Source: Caulobacter vibrioides
GTDB taxonomy: Bacteria > Pseudomonadota > Alphaproteobacteria > Caulobacterales > Caulobacteraceae
Length of the DNA stretch: 64,000 bases
NCBI RefSeq assembly: GCF_002310375.3
Contig: NZ_CP023315.3
Span: forward strand, 1,736,001 to 1,800,000
Reading direction: 5' to 3'
Position 1 is the first letter of the stretch, and every line of letters begins with the position of its first letter. Position numbers and translations under genes: made by a program. The notes below the pieces were generated by a model. It worked only from the letters and a program-made list of their open reading frames with translations, searched no databases and was not told the origin of the DNA. Positions 1 through 8,218 of this stretch are shown here, piece after piece.

Positions 1-837
1 CACGCGGTGCTTATAGTAGTCAGGCGTGTCGATCCGAGCGTAGGTGAACTGATACCCGGCGTCGCGGTCGCTGTGGGCGTAGGTCAGCGTCGCCCTCAGG
101 CCGGGCAGGGCGGTTGGGGTAAAGAGGAGCTTGCCCCGTAAGGTCAGGCTGTCCAGCGCGTCGGTGTCGCGCTTGAGCGTTGGGTTATAGACGAACCCGT
201 CGCTGTCCTTCTTTTCCACAGCGGCGCGGAAGGCCAGCTGGTCCGTGACGATCGGGCCGCCCGTAGCGAGCGCGAACGTGCGTTCATCGCCGCTGGCCAA
301 ATTTATCCGCGCTCGGAATTGAGGCGTGTAGGTGGGGTTGGCCGAGGTGATGATCACCGCGCCGGCCAGCGAATTGCGGCCCTGCAGGGTTGACTGGGGG
401 CCGCGCAGGACCTCGACTTGGCCGATGTCCCACATCTCCAGCGGGCCGCCGTAGACGGCTTCGATGGGCAACGCCGCGCCGTCGACATAGACCGTCGCCA
501 GCCCTCCGGTCCCGCCGCCCGAGACGTTCATATTGCTGACACCCCGGATCGTGAAGCCGGTCTTGCCGTAGGTTTCGCTCATGTTCGCGGTCCGGGCGAC
601 CACGTCATAGAAGGTCTGGATGTTCTCGCGTTCGATGCGTGCGGCGGTTGTCACCGCGACGCTGGTGACGGTCTGTTGCAAGGACCGCGAGGCTTTCTCG
701 CCGGTGATAATGACGGCTTCCACCGCCGAGGACTGGTCGTCGAGCGACGGCGAGGCGCCGGCTCCTTCCTCGGCCCTGGCGGCATGGGCCAAGCCCATAA
801 TCGCGAAAGAGCAAGCGCTCAGCAGAAAACGACGCAT
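1..837 (-). CDS. TonB-dependent receptor, 5' part (runs off window)
   Basis: An open frame of 279 codons reads from an ATG at 837 to the window edge without a stop, so the beta-barrel C-terminus is missing. The N-terminus is a signal peptide (MRRFLLSACSFAIMGLAHA). A TonB-box-like stretch (EAVIITGEKA) follows, then a plug domain carrying the family hallmark VEVLRGPQSTLQGRNSLAG near residue 140 and the first barrel strands. Such proteins import siderophores, vitamins or sugars across the outer membrane using TonB energy. The substrate cannot be told from this part. A Fur-box-like palindrome upstream suggests iron control. Confidence 0.93.
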   Translation of the reverse strand, partial: MRRFLLSACSFAIMGLAHAARAEEGAGASPSLDDQSSAVEAVIITGEKASRSLQQTVTSVAVTTAARIERENIQTFYDVVARTANMSETYGKTGFTIRGVSNMNVSGGGTGGLATVYVDGAALPIEAVYGGPLEMWDIGQVEVLRGPQSTLQGRNSLAGAVIITSANPTYTPQFRARINLASGDERTFALATGGPIVTDQLAFRAAVEKKDSDGFVYNPTLKRDTDALDSLTLRGKLLFTPTALPGLRATLTYAHSDRDAGYQFTYARIDTPDYYKHRV

Positions 838-883
838 GAAAACCCCCGGACGAAACATGGCCGAGGGCGCTACTTTAGATAAT

Positions 884-896
884 ATTGAGAGTCAAT
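884..896 (-). promoter_or_regulatory. Possible Fur-type operator upstream of TonB receptor
   Basis: The sequence ATTGA-N3-TCAAT forms a palindrome in an AT-rich patch (about 876-905) within otherwise GC-rich DNA, 47-59 bp upstream of the receptor ATG. It resembles the core of a Fur box (AATGA-N3-TCATT) but differs in the outer positions. The assignment is by resemblance and position only. Confidence 0.35.
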
Positions 897-1023
897 CGCA
901 TTTGCATCTTTAGGGGCTTTGGGTTCGATCCGGCCGAGAGAGTCGCGGTCCGATTCACCCGGGGGGGCGTGGTCCGCCAAGGTACCCCCTGCCTCTGCTG
1001 AAAGCCCAGCGGCTAAGCCTGAT

Positions 1024-1191
1024 CAGAGCGTCCTGCAGTCACTGGTCGTCGAGCCAGAGATCAAGGACGACCGGGAAATCGGCGACTACATCGTCGGCGC
1101 GGGCAAGGGGCGTCGTCAGGCTCTGCGTCTGCTGGCCAAGCGCGACGCGCTGGCCAACTGCGTGCCGGCGCGCTGCGTGGTCGAACACCTT
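1024..1191 (+). pseudogene. ParB-like domain fragment (relic)
   Basis: The frame from 919 to 1260 contains about 55 residues (LQSLVVEPEIK..., then GKGRRQALRLLAKRDALA) that match almost position for position the ParB-like domain at the N-terminus of the fusion gene at 28313. The sequence before and after does not resemble ParB: the N-terminal strand and the helix-turn-helix part are missing, and there is no good start. I read it as a decayed remnant of a mobile-element parB gene. Nothing recognisable lies between 1200 and 1500. Confidence 0.6.
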
Positions 1192-1508
1192 TGTGTCGCA
1201 CGCAGACTGGCCCACTCCGAACCGACCACAGCCATTGCGAACGCCCCACGCAAAGCCTGACCTTTCAGGATGGGATTGCGCCAGCGCCTCACCATCGCAA
1301 ACCGGCTAAGATCAGCGGACCTGGCGGTCATGGCGCTGCGAAGTTTGGGCCAGGCCCCGCGGCCTTCTTTGGCGAGCCATCCTGCGCGGGCCATGGTGAA
1401 GGGGCCCTGGCTGAGCTGGTCCAATTTCCGTCTCTCGGAGTGCGTGTCATCCGAGAGCGACGATGGCACGACCCCTCGCTGGTGCGCCGTAGCCCCGGCG
1501 CGGACCTG

Positions 1509-2135
1509 TCAATTCTGAGGTTTGGTTTGGCGCGCTTTGTCTGATCTTGCGACACGATGCGCGCCTGACGCTCGACGGAACAAAGCCGCCGATGCAAGCC
1601 AGAGAAGGCTAAAGACGATGCTGAGCACAATGACCGGTCGCGGCCAGTTCTCCGAGCCCTCGCCCCAGCCCCTCCAGACCGCAACAACGCCGATAGCGAC
1701 TTGAAGCACGGCGGCCGAGGCCATGGCCCGCGCTAGGCCCGCCGCACGAAACCGACTAACCACCGCGCCCACAAAGGCGGCGATGATCACGCCCAGATAG
1801 AGCGTGTTCGCCGGATGGTCTTCCGAGCCGATGATGCCCACAGCGCCGTTGAACCACAGCAAGAGCGCTGATGCGAGGACGGCGAGGCCCGCGCCAAACC
1901 GATACGACCAGGCGCCCGAGGCGCGCACCGCCAGCTCCCCAATCCCGCCCGCGCCGATAAGAATGATCCCCGCGAAGACGAAGTCGGAGGTCGTCCACCG
2001 AACCTCATCGGTAAACTGCATGGCGATGGCTGGGGCGATCAACAGGCCCGCAACCACTGTCCAACCGATCAGGCGCAGGGCGATGGGAAGTCGATCATTC
2101 TTGGTCGATGCGATAGGGTTCGTCATTGCCTTCAT
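1509..2135 (-). CDS. Hypothetical integral membrane protein
   Basis: The product is 208 aa with about five or six hydrophobic segments (for example LIGWTVVAGLLIAPAIAM near residue 24, FVFAGIILIGAGGIGEL near 53, AGLAVLASALLLWF near 83 and TLYLGVIIAAFVGAVV near 110), so it should sit in the inner membrane. The C-terminal tail is basic and soluble. I do not recognise a family. It diverges from the CadC-like regulator starting at 2216, with an 80 bp gap that must hold both promoters, so the regulator might control it; that is inference only. Confidence 0.7.
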   Translation of the reverse strand: MKAMTNPIASTKNDRLPIALRLIGWTVVAGLLIAPAIAMQFTDEVRWTTSDFVFAGIILIGAGGIGELAVRASGAWSYRFGAGLAVLASALLLWFNGAVGIIGSEDHPANTLYLGVIIAAFVGAVVSRFRAAGLARAMASAAVLQVAIGVVAVWRGWGEGSENWPRPVIVLSIVFSLLWLASAALFRRASGAHRVARSDKARQTKPQN

Positions 2136-2215
2136 TTCCGGCTTGGGTGAGGCTTGGACGTTGGAGGCGAGGGCGGTGAAAGTCCTGAGCGCCTCGTGAG
2201 GAAACCCTGAAAACA

Positions 2216-3304
2216 GTGCCCAGCCTCTACAGTTTCGGCCCTTTCGTGCTGGAGCCTGCGAACCGCCGCCTGTCTGCGAACGGGCGACCGGTGGAGTTGT
2301 CTGGACGCTATCTGGACGCGTTGGTGCTGCTGGTCGTCGAGGAAGGGCGGCTGGTGACCAAGGCGCGGCTTCTGGACGAGGTATGGAAGGGCGTTCCGGT
2401 CACCGAAGAGGCGCTGACCCAGTGCGTACGATCTCTGCGCAAGGCGCTGGGAGACGAAGCGGGACGACCAAGGTTCATTGAGACCGTGCCTCGGCACGGG
2501 TATCGGTTCATTGCGTCGGTGACCGCCGCTGAAACCGCTGAAGCAAACAGCGATGCGGCGCCGTTCGAGCCCCGTCCACGGCGTGATCGGCGCCAAGCCC
2601 TGTCGCACTTCCTGGGCATGGGCCGAGCCGGCCTTATCGGCGGCGGCGCCGCCGGACTGGTTGGCGGTCTGGCCTATGGCTTCGCAGGCGTTGCGGAGAG
2701 CGGCGCCGGCGGCGCCTTGTCGGGCCTCGTCGTGCTCGCGGCTCTGACGGCCGTCATCGGCATGATCGGCGGCTCGAGCGTGGGCTTCGGCGTCGGCGCA
2801 GCGGCCTTCGCCTCGCGAAATCGGGGGGCGTGGCAGGCTCTTGGCGGGGCGTGCGGCGGAATGCTCATCGGCGGCCTCGTCAGGCTGGCGGGGCTGGACG
2901 CCTTTGCTCTGCTGTTCGGGTCCGCGCCGAGGACCATGACCGGCGCCGGCGAGGGCATGGCGCTGGGCGCGGCGATCGGCGTCGGGGTCTGGATCACACG
3001 GGCGCGGCGACGGCGGACGGCCCTGACGTTCGGCGCCCTTCTGACGGCGGCCGCAGGTGCGGGCGCGACGCTGCTAGGCGGGCGGCTGATGGGCGGCAGC
3101 TTGGCCGCCCTTGAGGCCCAGTTCCCCAGCGCCCGACTGGAGCTTGGGCGCCTGGGCGCTCTGTTCGGCGAGCCGACATTCGGCGCGATCAGCCAAGCCG
3201 TTACAGCGGGACTGGAAGGCGGGCTGTTTGGTGCGGCCATGGTGTTGGCGTTACACATCGAGCAGCAGCAACAAGGGCTCGGCGCGCCCCCAGACCGTCC
3301 GTGA
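2216..3304 (+). CDS. CadC-like winged-helix regulator with membrane C-terminus
   Basis: The product is 362 aa. Residues 1-100 are an OmpR/CadC-type winged-helix DNA-binding domain (SFGPFVLEPANRRLSANGRPVEL... then LTQCVRSLRKALGD and FIETVPRHGYRFIA, the typical C-terminal signature). The remainder is Gly/Ala-rich with several hydrophobic segments, so it is probably membrane-bound. It lacks the periplasmic sensor seen in CadC. The start is GTG, supported by GTGAGGA about 12 nt upstream. It is a one-component regulator of unknown signal and is divergent from the membrane protein at 2135. Confidence 0.8.
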   Translation: MPSLYSFGPFVLEPANRRLSANGRPVELSGRYLDALVLLVVEEGRLVTKARLLDEVWKGVPVTEEALTQCVRSLRKALGDEAGRPRFIETVPRHGYRFIASVTAAETAEANSDAAPFEPRPRRDRRQALSHFLGMGRAGLIGGGAAGLVGGLAYGFAGVAESGAGGALSGLVVLAALTAVIGMIGGSSVGFGVGAAAFASRNRGAWQALGGACGGMLIGGLVRLAGLDAFALLFGSAPRTMTGAGEGMALGAAIGVGVWITRARRRRTALTFGALLTAAAGAGATLLGGRLMGGSLAALEAQFPSARLELGRLGALFGEPTFGAISQAVTAGLEGGLFGAAMVLALHIEQQQQGLGAPPDRP

Positions 3305-3511
3305 CGTCTCTCCCCGCGTGGCGTGTTTAGGGACCCAAATCCTGGCCGTCGGATCGCCAAATGGCCGCCGAGCGCGACAATAGTGAGCAGAGATCTGCGC
3401 CGGGGTGCTTTGCTGCTGTGCAATATTCATACGCGGAAGGCTTAGGCGGGCGGGGGAGGCCGCTTGTCGGTTGTCGTCGCCGCCAGTCTCTCGTCAACTA
3501 TCGGTGACACG

Positions 3512-3595
3512 GGGAACAACGACGTTTCTCGTTGGCTCGAGAGAGCCGCCGGCGGCGCTGTAGGCCGTCAGGCAAGCTTGGACAACGACGTCCGG
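3512..3595 (+). ncRNA. ANTAR (NasT) two-hexaloop target RNA in operon leader
   Basis: Two hairpins each present the same six-base loop, AACGAC, with A at loop position 1 and G at position 4, the conserved bases of ANTAR-protein targets. Hairpin 1 has its stem at 3512-3517/3524-3529 and loop at 3518-3523. Hairpin 2 has its stem at 3578-3583/3590-3595 (GGAC/GTCC plus wobble pairs) and loop at 3584-3589. The 3' side of hairpin 2 is also the 5' arm of the terminator at 3589, so the two structures exclude each other. The spacing between hairpins (48 nt) is longer than usual. The ANTAR protein NasT is encoded downstream at 8219. Confidence 0.8.
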
Positions 3596-3632
3596 AGGGA
3601 CCGCTGCGCGCGGTCTCGCCGGGCGTTTTTTT
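3589..3632 (+). terminator. Conditional intrinsic terminator of the nitrate operon leader
   Basis: CGTCCGG (3589-3595) pairs with CCGGGCG (3619-3625). After one A/G mismatch the stem continues with GG/TC and GACCGC/GCGGTC around the loop TGCGC (3605-3609). Seven T residues follow at 3626-3632. It lies 25 bp before the porin ATG, where a terminator makes sense only as a regulated attenuator. Its 5' arm overlaps hexaloop hairpin 2. Confidence 0.85.
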
Positions 3633-3656
3633 GTTTTGGCCTTAGGGGATGAAGGC

Positions 3657-5060
3657 ATGAAATCCGTCCGATTAATGCTGCGCTGCGGCGCGGCCGTGAG
3701 CACGCTCGCCTGGAGCACAGCCGCTTGGTCGCAGGCGGCGCCCGATCCAAACGCTAAGGTCGCCGATCCGACGTCCGTCGAGCAGACAGGCGCGGCCGAG
3801 CCCGCCGCAGAACCTGAGGCGCCGCCGGCGCCAGCGCCGCCGCCACCAACCCTCAGCGACCAGATCGGCGCGGGGAAGCTGATCCTTGAGGTGAGGAGCC
3901 GCTACGAGACAGTGGATCAGACCCGCACGGCCACCCTGCGTGACAAGGGCGAGGCCTTCACGGTCCGCACCCGGCTGGGCTGGGAAAGCGCGGAGTTCAA
4001 GGGCGTCAAGGGGCTGGTGGAGTTCGAGGATGTCCGCCAAGTCGGCAGTGAGCGCTTCGCCGTCAACGTGCCGGGCGTCGCGACCGCGCCACTGAACGGG
4101 CCCGACAAGGCGCGCTATCCGATCATCAACGACCCCGACGTCACCGAACTGAACCGGGCCCAGCTAACCTGGACGCCGAACGCCGTGGCGCAGATCACCG
4201 CCGGCCGCCAGCGCATCCTGCTGGATGACCAGCGCTTTGTCGGCAATGTCGGCTGGCGACAGGACGAGCAGACCTTCGACGCGATCCGCGCCGACGTGGC
4301 CTATGGCCGGTTCAAGGCGACCTACGCCTATGTCACCCACGTCAACCGCATCCTGGGTGAGCTGCGGGACTGGGACAGCGACAGCCACCTCTTCAACGCC
4401 ACCTGGTCGCCGGCTGAGGCGCTTCGCTTACAGGGCTTCGTCTATGCTCTGGACTTCGGCAATTCGGCGATCAATTCATCGATCACCAAGGGGGTGAAGG
4501 CGTCGGGTAAGACGTGGCTGGGGCTGTACCAACTGGCCTACAACGCCACCTTCGCCCGCCAGTCGGACTATCGCCGCAACACCGTCTCCTACGATCTGGA
4601 CTATGTCGGCGCGGACCTGGCGGCCACCTTCGACATCTACACGGCCAAGATCTCGTACGAGTCGTTCGAGGGCGACGGGGCGCGGGGCTTCACCACGCCG
4701 CTGGCCACGGTCCACGCCTTTAACGGCTGGTCTGACGCCTTCACTTCGCCGGGCGGCAACAAGAGCTTCGTCGACGGTTTCGAAGACCTTGACCTCAGTT
4801 TCAACATCAAGCCGCGCTTGCGGGCGAGCTACTTCTTCAACAGCGACATCGTGGTTCGCTACCACGACTTCGACGACCACAAGACCGGCGCTGACCTGGG
4901 TCACGAGTGGGACCTGCAGTTCACCGCCGCGATCACCACCAAGCTCTCCTTCCAGCTCAAGTACGCGGACTTCCAGCGCGCGAAGACCGTGCCTGTCGGC
5001 ACGGCGACCCCGCCGCCATCGCGGACCAAGACCTGGCTCACCCTCGAATACAAGTTCTAG
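3657..5060 (+). CDS. Outer-membrane porin, alginate-export family, of nitrate operon
   Basis: The product is 467 aa: a signal peptide, a Pro/Ala/Glu-rich linker (to about residue 65), then a repeating beta-strand pattern ending in an aromatic C-terminal residue (LTLEYKF), as expected for an outer-membrane barrel. It resembles the Alginate_exp porin family. The ATG at 3657 is chosen over an in-frame ATG 21 nt upstream because it follows AGGGGATGAAGG and begins the signal peptide. As the first gene before nrtABC it probably lets nitrate or nitrite through the outer membrane; the substrate is inferred from context. Confidence 0.85.
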   Translation: MKSVRLMLRCGAAVSTLAWSTAAWSQAAPDPNAKVADPTSVEQTGAAEPAAEPEAPPAPAPPPPTLSDQIGAGKLILEVRSRYETVDQTRTATLRDKGEAFTVRTRLGWESAEFKGVKGLVEFEDVRQVGSERFAVNVPGVATAPLNGPDKARYPIINDPDVTELNRAQLTWTPNAVAQITAGRQRILLDDQRFVGNVGWRQDEQTFDAIRADVAYGRFKATYAYVTHVNRILGELRDWDSDSHLFNATWSPAEALRLQGFVYALDFGNSAINSSITKGVKASGKTWLGLYQLAYNATFARQSDYRRNTVSYDLDYVGADLAATFDIYTAKISYESFEGDGARGFTTPLATVHAFNGWSDAFTSPGGNKSFVDGFEDLDLSFNIKPRLRASYFFNSDIVVRYHDFDDHKTGADLGHEWDLQFTAAITTKLSFQLKYADFQRAKTVPVGTATPPPSRTKTWLTLEYKF

Positions 5061-5077
5061 CCCTGGGATCTGTGATC

Positions 5078-6364
5078 ATGACCAAGACTGACACGCCAAT
5101 GTCTGGCCTGACCCGTCGCGGCGCCCTGATGGGCGCGGCCGCCACGCTCGCCGCCGCCAAGGCCGCCTTCCCGAGCGGCGCTCACGCCGCCGGCGCCGGC
5201 CCTGAAGTCGCCAAGGCGCGCCTGGGCTTCATCGCCCTGACCGATAGTTCGCCGCTGATCATCGCCAAGGAGCGGGGCCTGTTCGCCAAGTACGGACTGC
5301 CCGATGTCGAGGTGACCAAGCAGGCCTCCTGGGCCGCCACGCGCGACAACCTGGTGCTGGGCGCCGAACGCGGCGGCATCGACGGGGCGCACATCTTGAC
5401 GCCGATGCCCTATCTGATGACCACCGGGACTATCACCGGCGGCGCGCCCACGCCCATGTACATCCTGGCGCGCCTGAACACGAACGGGCAGGGGATCTCC
5501 GTCGGCAATGACCTGAAGTCCGTGAAGGTCGGACTCAACAGCGCCGGCGCCAAGGCCAAGTTCCTGCAGATGAAGGCCGCCGGCAATATCGCCAAGGTCG
5601 CCATGACCTTCCGGGGCGGCACGCATGACCTGTGGATCCGCTACTGGCTGGCGGCCGGCGGCATCAACCCCGACGTCGATGTCTCGACCATCGTCATTCC
5701 GCCGCCGCAGATGGTGGCCAACATGAAGGCGGGTACGCAGGACGCCTTCTGCGTGGGCGAACCCTGGAACGGCCAGCTGGTCAACCAAAAGGTCGGCTAC
5801 ACCGCCTGCCTGACCTCGGAGCTGTGGATGAACCACCCCGAGAAGGCGCTGGGCATGCGGGCTTCCTGGGTCGACAGGTATCCGCGCGCGGCCCAGGCGA
5901 TTACGGCTGCGGTGCAGGAAGCGCAGATGTGGTGCGACAAGGCCTCCAACCTGCCGCAGATGTGTTCGATCGTCTCGGGTCGCCAGTACATCAATGTGCC
6001 GATGGGCGACATCCTGCCTCGCCTGCAGGGCACGGTGGACTATGGCGACGGTCGCACGCTGAAGAACTCCCCGCATCGGATGAAGTTCTGGGCCGACAAC
6101 GCCAGCTTCCCGTTCAAGTCCCACGATCTGTGGTTTTTGACCGAAGACATCCGCTGGGGCGTGCTGGCGCAAAAGACCAACACCAAGGCCCTGGTCGACA
6201 AGGTCAACCGCTCGGACATCTGGCGCGCCGCCGCCAAGTCGATCGGCCAGAGCGGTCCGGCCGGCGACAGCCGCGGGGTCGAGCGCTTCTTCGATGGCAA
6301 GGTGTTCGACCCGGCCAATCCGGGCGCCTACCTGGCCAGCCAGCCGATCAAGAAGCTGGTCTGA
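5078..6364 (+). CDS. nrtA: Nitrate ABC transporter substrate-binding protein
   Basis: The product is 428 aa. A twin-arginine signal (LTRRGALMG, then a hydrophobic stretch ending AHAAG) sends the folded protein to the periplasm. The body is of the NrtA/CmpA type: LGFIALTDSSPLIIAKERGLF at the start of the domain, DGAHILTPMPYLMT, and IVIPPPQMVANMKAG with GEPWN. It binds nitrate/nitrite and delivers it to the permease encoded next. The gene starts 17 bp after the porin stop. It is paralogous to NasS at 8788, which lacks a signal peptide. Confidence 0.92.
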   Translation: MTKTDTPMSGLTRRGALMGAAATLAAAKAAFPSGAHAAGAGPEVAKARLGFIALTDSSPLIIAKERGLFAKYGLPDVEVTKQASWAATRDNLVLGAERGGIDGAHILTPMPYLMTTGTITGGAPTPMYILARLNTNGQGISVGNDLKSVKVGLNSAGAKAKFLQMKAAGNIAKVAMTFRGGTHDLWIRYWLAAGGINPDVDVSTIVIPPPQMVANMKAGTQDAFCVGEPWNGQLVNQKVGYTACLTSELWMNHPEKALGMRASWVDRYPRAAQAITAAVQEAQMWCDKASNLPQMCSIVSGRQYINVPMGDILPRLQGTVDYGDGRTLKNSPHRMKFWADNASFPFKSHDLWFLTEDIRWGVLAQKTNTKALVDKVNRSDIWRAAAKSIGQSGPAGDSRGVERFFDGKVFDPANPGAYLASQPIKKLV

Positions 6365-6375
6365 GGAGGCGGACA

Positions 6376-7266
6376 ATGGCCTATCCCAAGCCCGTATTCA
6401 GCCCTGCGTCGCCAACCTCGCCGCCGTCGCTGGAGCCCACACCCGCTCCCAGGCGGCCCTCGATCTTGCCCGCGCTGACGCGGCGGGCGAGGGGCGTGGC
6501 GGCTACGACCTTGCCGCCCCTGCTGACCCTTTTGCTGATCCTGGCCCTCTGGCAGGCGATCGTCGGCGACGCCTACGGCGGACTGCCCTCGCCCAAGCAG
6601 GTCTGGCTGGAGTCCAAAGAGCTGATCCTCAATCCGGTCTATGACAACGGCGGCGTGGACAAGGGCCTGTTTTGGCACGTCGCCACCAGCCTGCAGCGGG
6701 TCGCGATCGGCTTCTCGATTTCGGCGGTGGTCGGCGTTTTGCTGGGCGTGTTCGTCGGCTCCAACCTGTGGGCGCATCGCAGCCTGGACCCGATCTTTCA
6801 GGTGCTGCGCACGGTGCCGCCGTTGGCCTGGCTGCCGATCTCACTGGCGGCGTTCCATCAGGCTCAGCCTTCGGCCTTGTTCGTGATCTTCATCACCGCG
6901 ATCTGGCCGATCATCATCAACACCGCCGTCGGGGTGCGCAATATCCCCAGCGACTATGTCAACGTCGCCAAGGTGCTACGGCTTTCGCCCATCGAGTACT
7001 TCTTCAAGATCCTGCTGCCGGCCACCACGCCCTACATCTTCACGGGCCTGCGGATCGGCATCGGCATGAGCTGGCTGGCCATCGTCGCCTCGGAGATGCT
7101 GCTGGGCGGGGTCGGCATCGGCTTCTTCATCTGGGATCAGTACAACGCCTCGCGCATCTCCGACATTCTCGTGGGACTGGCCTGGGTCGGTCTGACCGGG
7201 TTCTTCCTCGACCGTTTGGTGGCGCTGGTCGGCCACGTCGTCTCGCGCGGCAGCGCGGCCAGCTAA
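6376..7266 (+). CDS. nrtB: Nitrate ABC transporter permease
   Basis: The product is 296 aa. After a proline-rich cytoplasmic N-terminus come about six membrane segments and the binding-protein-dependent permease domain, with the EAA-loop region around NVAKVLRLSPIEYFFKILLP. It forms the inner-membrane channel of the NrtABC system. The ATG at 6376 follows GAGGAGGCGG and lies 11 bp after nrtA. The frame stays open far upstream into nrtA, but that extension is not coding. Confidence 0.92.
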   Translation: MAYPKPVFSPASPTSPPSLEPTPAPRRPSILPALTRRARGVAATTLPPLLTLLLILALWQAIVGDAYGGLPSPKQVWLESKELILNPVYDNGGVDKGLFWHVATSLQRVAIGFSISAVVGVLLGVFVGSNLWAHRSLDPIFQVLRTVPPLAWLPISLAAFHQAQPSALFVIFITAIWPIIINTAVGVRNIPSDYVNVAKVLRLSPIEYFFKILLPATTPYIFTGLRIGIGMSWLAIVASEMLLGGVGIGFFIWDQYNASRISDILVGLAWVGLTGFFLDRLVALVGHVVSRGSAAS

Positions 7267-7278
7267 GGATAGACACAG

Positions 7279-8064
7279 ATGGCCAAGGCCTATCTTTCCA
7301 TCGAGAACGTCGGCGTCACCTTCGCCAAGGGCTCGGTCCGCAGCGAAGTGCTGACCAGCGTCGACCTGAAGATCGACAAGGGCGAGTTCGTCTCGATCAT
7401 CGGTCACTCCGGGTGCGGAAAGTCGACCTTGCTCAACGTCGTGGCGGGCCTCGTGCCCGTCACCACCGGAGCGGTGATCCTGGATCGCCAGGAGGTCAAC
7501 GCCCCGGGGCCTGATCGCGCGGTGGTGTTCCAGAACCACTCGCTGCTGCCGTGGCTGTCGGTCCGCGAGAACGTGTCGCTCGCGGTCGACAAGGTGTTCG
7601 GCCGCGCCAAGTCGGCGGTCGAACGCAAGGACTGGGTGCTGCACAATCTTGAGCTCGTGAAGATGACCCACGCGCTGGACAAGCGTCCCTCGGAGATCTC
7701 GGGCGGCATGAAGCAGCGGGTCGGCATCGCCCGCGCGCTATCGATGGAGCCCAAGGTCCTGCTGCTGGACGAGCCTTTCGGCGCGCTGGACGCCCTGACC
7801 CGGGCGCACCTGCAGGACAGCGTCATGGAGATCCATTCGGCGCTGAAGAACACGGTGCTGATGATCACCCACGATGTCGACGAAGCCACCCTGCTGTCCG
7901 ACCGCATCGTGATGATGACTAACGGCCCCCGCGCCTGTGTAGGACAGGTGCTGGAGGTGCCGCTGGATCGCCCGCGCGACCGTCTGGCCGTGGCCGAGCA
8001 TCCGACCTACGTCCATGCCCGCGCGGCGGTGATCGAGTTCCTCTACGCGCGGCGCGCCGCGTGA
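7279..8064 (+). CDS. nrtC: Nitrate ABC transporter ATP-binding protein
   Basis: The product is 261 aa and is an ABC ATPase with Walker A GHSGCGKST, the Q-loop, signature SGGMKQR, Walker B LLLDEPF and the H-loop ITHDVDEA. It powers NrtAB. It is a single-domain protein like NrtD/NasD; there is no fused NrtA-like regulatory domain as in cyanobacterial NrtC. The gene follows nrtB by 12 bp. Confidence 0.92.
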   Translation: MAKAYLSIENVGVTFAKGSVRSEVLTSVDLKIDKGEFVSIIGHSGCGKSTLLNVVAGLVPVTTGAVILDRQEVNAPGPDRAVVFQNHSLLPWLSVRENVSLAVDKVFGRAKSAVERKDWVLHNLELVKMTHALDKRPSEISGGMKQRVGIARALSMEPKVLLLDEPFGALDALTRAHLQDSVMEIHSALKNTVLMITHDVDEATLLSDRIVMMTNGPRACVGQVLEVPLDRPRDRLAVAEHPTYVHARAAVIEFLYARRAA

Positions 8065-8218
8065 CGGGGTGGGCGTCGGCGTCGCCTTTGGGGCTCCTCG
8101 CACCGAGGCGCCGGTCTTCTGGGCGTCGGCGCCTTCATTTTCAGCACTCCACGCGTCGAGGCGATATGGGGCGGATTCCTGCTCCCGATCCCGGCGCGCG
8201 GACCTAGGACTGCGGGCG
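8065..8218 (+). promoter_or_regulatory. Intergenic region before nasTS
   Basis: This 154 bp gap probably contains a promoter for nasTS. A short motif (GGGCGTCGGCG) occurs twice, near 8070 and 8121. A degenerate sigma54-like GG/GC pair near 8168-8183 is too weak to call. I see no hexaloop hairpin or T-tract here, unlike the leader at 3512. Confidence 0.4.

Larger units (their letters stand above)
3305..3656 (+). promoter_or_regulatory. Leader and promoter region of the porin-nrtABC operon
   Basis: This 352 bp stretch has no gene. It should hold the operon promoter and a long untranslated leader. A weak sigma54-like sequence (TGGC...GC spacing correct, 3343-3358) is present but poorly conserved. 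The 3' half carries two hexaloop hairpins and an intrinsic terminator, described separately. Between the two hexaloop hairpins lies a further hairpin (GGCTC-GAGA-GAGCC, 3534-3547). Confidence 0.7.

Noticed and set aside
1191..1544. Several overlapping frames on both strands between 1.2 and 1.55 kb
   Set aside because: None has a ribosome site, family match or consistent codon bias; probably decayed DNA following the ParB relic.
3343..3358. Possible sigma54 promoter (TGGC...GC) before the nitrate operon
   Set aside because: Only the GG and GC dinucleotides and a few other bases fit, and it lies far from the leader structures. Too weak to list as a feature.
5057..6376. Minus-strand open frame of 439 codons opposite nrtA
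   Set aside because: Antisense shadow of nrtA with arginine- and histidine-rich composition and no ribosome site.
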